Positions 58,714-64,000 of a stretch of DNA of 64,000 bases are shown here, in pieces. The stretch is taken from positions 248,001 through 312,000 of the forward strand of contig JAIXMF010000022.1 in the NCBI GenBank assembly GCA_025201365.1, written 5' to 3'. Below the pieces are notes generated by a model. It had not been told where the DNA came from. It saw nothing but the letters and a program-made list of their open reading frames with translations, and did not search any database. A program made the translations under genes and the position numbers. The stretch's first letter is position 1. The number at the start of each line of letters is the position of its first letter. Source of the stretch: Syncephalis plumigaleata. Lineage: Eukaryota; Zoopagomycota; Zoopagomycetes; Zoopagales; Piptocephalidaceae.

Positions 58714-61092
58714 TTAAGCAGAATTCAACGGCTTGACTGCCTTTCCTAGCTTGCTAATAGCGTATGCTAATTTAGCGGCATTTTGATCAAGGTATGAATC
58801 ATCTAGAGTGACTTGTTAATATACAGCATACATATGCTACGTTGCAATTGCTTACCTTGTTCCTTATCATCGTGCTCCAGCATAACAATCGTACGTGGAT
58901 CAGTATTGCTCTTTGCATTTCGAGCAGTAGCAGCACGTAGTTTGGCCACCCATTTAGCACCATCTATCGTAAGTGGCATTAGTTAGTACGAATTAATCAA
59001 TGGACTGATTGATCATACTTACCCCAGTATGATGAAAACATGTTCTCGAGATAGTTAATCACAAGTATATTGGGATATATGGCATTAGACTTGATGTTAT
59101 CGTATGGTGAGATTGCTTGAATAGCCTTATATTCATCGATTGATTTATCTGGATTACCCCATGCAGGCACACGTACGGATCCGCGATTACTGTTTTGATC
59201 CATTATTCTATTCAGGACATTTAAAAATGGTCCTATAATATCAAATTAGCATTCATCATTGATCAATGTATGATCTTACACTTACTGTCGACAATGGCCA
59301 CCTTGGCAATATCAGGTTGTTTATTGATGGCAGCACCAATAGTTGTAGTAGCATCATCATAGCCTTCAACTACCATTAGATTATGATTGGTATATTTCTC
59401 GGATACCAAGGCATTAGTGGCAGCCATGAAATCATCAATATTGACCTTCTTCTCGTCGATTGTTGTGTATAGATTTCTTATAGCATAGTTTTGTTCTTCC
59501 GTTCTTCTGCTATGGGCAACTGCACAAACAAATCCACGATTGAGCAACGATACAAAATCTGCTCTGAAGACAATCTCGAACATAGGAGTACCACCACCGT
59601 TGCCTACTACCCAAGCAGGATTCGCGCCATTTTTCTCCAATCCACGCTTATAAGCAATGGTAATAGGAACATTGACTTGATTTCCCTTGCTATCTGGCTT
59701 GCCTTTAGCATAGATGAGCTCGGTAACATAATCCGATTCATTGTAGTCGGTTACTGGATCTACATATGTCTTCGTTGCCTTCTTTGTTGCCATGTTGTAG
59801 GAATAGGTTGTTCGAGGTGTGATCAATGACGAGTACTCAAATATGAGTGTATCACTGTTGTAATCGGCTACTCCTGCATTTACCGCCTTGTATGATTTAG
59901 CTGGGAACTCGATATTGTGTGACTTTGCATTAGGCTGTAGTCTTCCTTCGCTGTCATAGTCGTATATGGTGACTTGCTGAGTGACTGCAACGTAATTGAA
60001 GATTGCAATATGATTTCGGAAGACGTATATAGTGCTAGTCTTGAGCGTAGCGTTTTCCAGCACTAGCTTATGAGCACTTTTATCATTTATCTTGTCGATA
60101 TCGCATACGTATGCTATCTTTTGTTTGGTATTACCAGAGGTAGTCACAAGCAAGAACTGCTTGTTCAAATGGTGTACCTCCAGATATGGTCCAGGCGACA
60201 ACAATGCTTCGATAGGTACCATTTTACTTGCAGTATCATTGATGGCATCCAAATAAAAGCGGTATGACTTGCTATTTTTTTGGCGTACGCTTATGAAAAA
60301 GTATTGGTTGCTATCGGATTTACTTATGCTAATAGATGATCCTTTTTGGCCGGTGTGAATGACACTATCCTTATCTACAGAAGTGCCAATAGTATGTCGC
60401 ATTAAGCGAGCACCATCTGGATCTTTAGTTGCATACAGAATACTCTTTCCAGTAGCACTCCATTCAATCATGCTATCGGTATTCTCGATCTTGTCTGGAA
60501 GTAGTTTTCCAGAAGTGAGATCCTTGAACTGCAGGGTATACCCTTGACCGGTAGGGTTGCGTATTGTAAAAGCAAATAGAGTATGATTGCTGTTTGGCCA
60601 TGTATCAAATACATCTCTGGATCCCTCAGGTAGTGTGCTGGGATCCAAGATAAGTTCCTCGGGAGCATTCGCTACGTCCATCTTCTTTCGGTAGTAGACA
60701 GATGATTCAGTACCGGGTTGCCGTCTATAATAATAGCGATAACTTCCTGAATACTGAGAGGATTCCGTTGGAGATTGGCCTCTTACTTTAACCATTTCAT
60801 TACGAATCTGATCTTTAAGCTGTTGATCCTTGGCAAGCACTTGCTGAGCATAGACCTTCTCGGCATTGAGATACTCTTTCACATCCGTACTGTTCTGGCC
60901 TTCATCCTTTATCCATTGGTAAGGATCATCGATAACCTCGCCATGGTACTTGTGCTGGAATGGTTTCGTCTTGGCCACTGGTACTTGTTCCGATTGAGAT
61001 GTTGGAAGTGCGTGCAATGGTACGGCCGATCCAATAAGTACTGCAAAGTAGGCAAGTACTACAAGCCTGCTTGTATTACGATAGTAAAGCAT
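58714..61092 (-). CDS. Secreted prolyl-oligopeptidase/oligopeptidase B family protein (S9A), likely catalytically inactive
   Basis: Four exons, about 757 residues, from MLYYRNTSRLVVLAYFAVLI, a signal peptide. The propeller half has FQHKYHGEVIDDPYQWIKDE, SGSYRYYYRRQPGTESSVYY, DVFDTWPNSNHTLFAFTIRN and SISISKSDSNQYFFISVRQK. The hydrolase half has VPITIAYKRGLEKNGANPAW, FVCAVAHSRRTEEQNYAIRN, then VVEGYDDATTTIGAAINKQP where active relatives have GGSAGG, and later AWGNPDKSIDEYKAIQ, SPYDNIKSNAIYPNILVINY, LENMF and YWGAKWVAKLRAAT. The nucleophile serine is replaced (D at that place) and the LHDSQV acid site reads YLENMF, so a serine-peptidase triad is not supported, though a histidine (MLEHDDKEQ) remains. 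The role may be non-enzymatic. Confidence 0.85.
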
Positions 61093-62133
61093 TGTTATTA
61101 GCTAGATAATGCGAAATGATGCGAAATGATGTGGTGATTATTGTAAGGGTAAGATGGAGTAATGAGATTGTTGTTTATTGCAAAAAATGAAATAAAACAA
61201 CGGCGCTTTAAATAGCATTTACACCAGATTGCTCTAGACATTATAACTTGATTGGAGTAAACTGGTAGGCCTTCGACAGCATGCCATCTATGACGATATC
61301 GATCCTGTTAATGCTATCTTGTATCAAGTTACCAAGGACTGGGCATACACTACTGAGGTTATTTCGAATTCTGTTGACTTTGCTTTCAACACGTTCTATC
61401 ACGTGTAGTTATAATACCGGTTATGGCTGCAATGGATGTTTCATGCTGTAGGTATATTCTCCTGAAATGGTCGCTATTGTCTATTTGCATCCCGTTACGC
61501 CTTGTAGCATATATCCATTGGTTTAAATTGAAACATAAACCAGTTATCATTCTATCCACTATACATATTTGCTCATATCATTTGGGAAAGAGACTGCTAA
61601 TGGACCCCTGGCGGTTACTCGGTACAGGTTTGCGTGAAATCACTAGAGGACTATTAGTGAAGCAGGAGCATGGTTATTTTTAGAAATGTTTGAACAATGC
61701 CGTAGAGGATGTTACTTGTATTCATGTCTCCTGCTCAATGGTTATTATCGAGTAGTTGCTTGTTTATACTCATAGCTAAAGCATCATGATTGTATTCAAT
61801 AAACGTAAGTAATATTGAAGTGCGTTTGCATTGATAGCACAATAATAATAATGATATGGAAAACAAGAACAATACGGCGAGTATATAGCTAGTATGAAGT
61901 CATTAGATCAAACATATAAGCAAACTGTTTATTCTAGTAATAATTGAGAATAGCTGAAGTGATGATGCTACAATATCATCGCAAGACTAGCGTGCAGATA
62001 ATTAGAGATAGTTAGATTGTTTGCCTGTGAGTTACTATTGAGAAAGCGCCTAGTTAGAATTGTGTCATACGTTACGGCAATTGACTATTAGAAAGTTGAT
62101 GATATGACATTCATATCCAATTCATATGGTCAA
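61093..62133. other. Intergenic region with a possible exon remnant
   Basis: An AT-rich promoter-like segment (a minus-strand ATTTAAAG, TTTAAAT-type box near 61209). From about 61255 to 61408 a plus-strand frame reads LDWSKLVGLRQHAIYDDIDP and NAILYQVTKDWAYTTEVISN before a stop. It has good residue composition but no start, splice signals or recognised family, so it may be a remnant. The rest holds no recognised gene. Confidence 0.35.
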
Positions 62134-62442
62134 TGATCATTATTGATTACGCTGTATAAACCAGCATACATGACGATCTAGTAAATCCATTCATTCATTT
62201 ACATATACATGTAGTTTACTCTACCAACAGTTTCCCAGTTGCTCATAAACCTGCATAGCACATACTGAATTCTACTAGTACAATTACTAGCAATACACAA
62301 CATTATACCACCATCCTCTGTCACTTTTATCTATTTGTTGCTGAGCTATAAGCGGCATTATACCATTGCAGCAAAGATACAATGGTATTAAATGATACGA
62401 AGCTTGCATTGTCGTATTCACGATACATACTCGAATAAACAC
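62134..62442 (-). repeat. Copy B of the ~310 bp dispersed inverted repeat
   Basis: Reverse complement of about 53052-53366, with roughly fifteen differences, including small indels near the CATGTGTGTATG stretch. The order of blocks, from CTGGTTTATACAGCGTAATC to TTATTCGAGTATGTATCGTG on the minus strand, is the same as in copy A. Orientation relative to copy A is inverted. Confidence 0.85.
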
Positions 62443-62766
62443 AGATATTAAGCAATACATGACAATCAATTCAGCATGGAATAAAGCACTAGATACTTGC
62501 ATATCAATAATAATCATCCATGATAGCAGTAACGTGCATTATGAGACTTCAAAAAGAACTAAAGTATGCTCATTATTGTAACATCCAGACTATAGTTAAT
62601 TAGAATAAAGGAAATTCTTAATAGAAACATAGAGTGTGACAAGGATATGACTCATAGTGCGTGTTAAGAAAAAAGATGATTATCGTCATCATGTCAAAGT
62701 AGCAAATATAAACTATCTAGTTGCATTCTTCGATTTGCAAAGCAGTATTTGTTTAGTTCTATCAAT
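62443..62766. promoter_or_regulatory. Promoter of the BAHD acyltransferase
   Basis: TATA box (TATAAA) at 62707-62712, about 57 bp upstream of the ATG at 62767. Otherwise AT-rich, no gene seen. Confidence 0.5.
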
Positions 62767-64000
62767 ATGACAAAGGATACGGCAGTTATTCACGTAGTGA
62801 AACCGACCAGTTCATTGCCGGAGCATGCCGTGCGACTAGTCGATGTGGACCTGTATCAACCTGCCGTGTATACTTGTCCACTTTTCTTCTATCGCAATAG
62901 TAGTTTGACCGAGTCATTCATGGAAACCGCCAATTTGATCGAAGGTCTAAAGCAGGCACTAAATCAATATCCCATTCTTTACGGACGTTTAGGCAAAACT
63001 AATGACAATTGCATGGAAATACAGCCATCAGCTAATGGTATACCCGTTCATGAGACGTATATCTCGATGGATTTTGATGCATTGGCACCTTATTGGCGAT
63101 ACGCCGACATACCAGTAGATTTCAGCATTGGTAACTTTGCGGCAGAGCACGGTGATCCATTATGCTTGGTAAAGATTATTCGATTTGCTAATAATAGCGG
63201 TGTAGCAATTGCCATGCAACTACATCATTACTGTGCTGACATGTTCAGTATAATGCAATTCGCTCGCGTGTGGGCTGCCCACGTACGCGGTGATGCATTG
63301 CCACCATCGTCATCAGTGTCATCATCAGTATCATCTGAGCAAGGGCGTCGTTTGATGAAGGGCCACCCAGCGGATGCACCCATTCCATTACTACCGATTA
63401 GCAAAGAGATTGCACCTCATGAATTTAACGAAACAATGATCATGCACATTACTGGGGAAAATCTACGGAAACTAAAGATGGACACACAAGCAAACTTGTC
63501 TGATAACAACACGGGCACATCCTATGCTGTTCCATGGATATCATCGTTGGACGCGCTTAGTGCACTCATTATACGTGCACATCTACGCTTGGATGAATCG
63601 AAGCAACGTCGTATTATCACCATACCGGTGAATTTGAGATCGCGTGCACCCACCAGAATACCATCGGATTATTTCGGTAATGCCACCATCCCCCTAGTGA
63701 TTGATGTAGATCGTGAGGAGATCTTAGGACAATCGATTAGCCATTTGGCAGCCATCATCAGAGGTAGAATCAACGAGGTTACGGAGGATTATGTCGATGC
63801 CATTTTCAACAAACTGGCCACTGTTCCATTTGAGTGGCCCACGCCCGAAACGAACATTCGTATCTTTCAAGCGCACGACATTTGCCTGACCGATTGGACG
63901 AAATCTGCTCCGTATACGGTGGATTTCGGATACGGTGTACCGACACGTTTCCGTTCAGCGGGTGTCGTGCAAGGACCACCAGCCGCGTATTTAGGTATGC
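62767..64000 (+). CDS. BAHD/HxxxD acyltransferase family protein, 5' part (runs off the right end)
   Basis: An intronless reading from the ATG at 62767 encodes MTKDTAVIHVVKPTSSLPEH, then VRLVDVDLYQPAVYTCPLFF, NLIEGLKQALNQYPILYGRL, GVAIAMQLHHYCADMFSIMQ with the H-x3-D catalytic motif, and IPVNLRSRAPTRIPSDYFGN. Toward the end KSAPYTVDFGYGVPTRFRSA carries the DFGxG motif. Both signatures define the CoA-dependent BAHD family (anthranilate/hydroxycinnamoyl transferase-like in plants; fungal members acylate secondary metabolites or cell-wall components). The frame is open to about 63991, where GGTATGC may begin an intron. Cytosolic; no signal peptide. The acceptor cannot be predicted from sequence. 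Confidence 0.9.
   Translation, partial: MTKDTAVIHVVKPTSSLPEHAVRLVDVDLYQPAVYTCPLFFYRNSSLTESFMETANLIEGLKQALNQYPILYGRLGKTNDNCMEIQPSANGIPVHETYISMDFDALAPYWRYADIPVDFSIGNFAAEHGDPLCLVKIIRFANNSGVAIAMQLHHYCADMFSIMQFARVWAAHVRGDALPPSSSVSSSVSSEQGRRLMKGHPADAPIPLLPISKEIAPHEFNETMIMHITGENLRKLKMDTQANLSDNNTGTSYAVPWISSLDALSALIIRAHLRLDESKQRRIITIPVNLRSRAPTRIPSDYFGNATIPLVIDVDREEILGQSISHLAAIIRGRINEVTEDYVDAIFNKLATVPFEWPTPETNIRIFQAHDICLTDWTKSAPYTVDFGYGVPTRFRSAGVVQGPPAAYLGM

Noticed and set aside
61423-61683. An 86-residue frame with hydrophobic stretches
   Set aside because: No family, no promoter and stops nearby in all other frames; retained only as part of intergenic DNA.
62283-62520. A minus-strand 76-residue frame within the dispersed repeat
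   Set aside because: The frame is not kept in the other repeat copy, so it is chance.
1-64000. LTR retroelements, Polintons or other capsid-bearing fossils
   Set aside because: No reverse transcriptase, integrase, capsid or long terminal repeat signatures were noticed.
1-64000. tRNA or rRNA genes
   Set aside because: No convincing cloverleaf or box A/box B pair and no rRNA-like stretch was seen by eye; a scanner could still find one.

Overview
The window looks like nuclear DNA from an early-diverging (non-Dikarya) fungus. The genes are dense and cut by many short introns of about 45-90 bp, with GTAAGT-like donors and CTAAC/TTAAC branch sites; intergenic DNA is AT-rich and full of short tandem repeats. 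Fungal-type genes (fungalysin M36 protease, UPF0658 Golgi protein, CsbD-like stress proteins, small secreted proteins) sit beside genes better known from animals and amoebae (MBIP, C2CD5, a fused LKR/SDH lysine-catabolism enzyme, an Ego1/LAMTOR1-type protein). The lineage is an inference from gene content; no rRNA or other marker is present.

Left part (1-20 kb): the start of a secreted-protein gene running off the left end, MBIP, C2CD5, a cysteine-rich secreted protein, the TRAPP subunit Trs33/TRAPPC6, two CsbD-like genes, a patch of decayed Fanzor (eukaryotic TnpB relative) fragments, the peroxisomal import receptor PEX5, the convergent rRNA-processing pair FCF1 and REXO4, and a decayed copy of a secreted-protein gene.

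Middle (20-38.5 kb): another Fanzor fragment, the unfolded-protein-response sensor IRE1, the splicing factor WBP11, a fungalysin, a small secreted protein, an alpha/beta-hydrolase, a PLD6-like phospholipase, the ribosome-biogenesis helicase DBP9, and an unrecognised gene. Between about 31 and 37 kb several conserved genes show frame disruptions, clustered enough to suggest either local assembly errors or decay.

Right part (39-64 kb): LAMTOR1-like Ragulator/EGO subunit, UPF0658 membrane protein, RanBPM/Gid1, bifunctional LKR/SDH, an unrecognised secreted protein (the better-preserved paralogue of the decayed copy at 18.5-19.6 kb), a 94-95 bp minisatellite, mitochondrial GatB, a secreted prolyl-oligopeptidase-family protein that lacks the catalytic serine motif, and the 5' part of a BAHD acyltransferase. 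Two inverted copies of an unnamed ~310 bp repeat lie 9 kb apart around the secreted protein/GatB/oligopeptidase block.

There is no operon logic. Recurring themes are secretion (at least six signal-peptide genes, two from protease families), ribosome biogenesis (FCF1, REXO4, DBP9) and nutrient or stress sensing (IRE1, LAMTOR1, Gid1, CsbD). The features most worth follow-up are the Fanzor relics, the apparent pseudoprotease, the fused lysine-degradation enzyme, the WxxxF-rich PEX5 and the inverted repeat.
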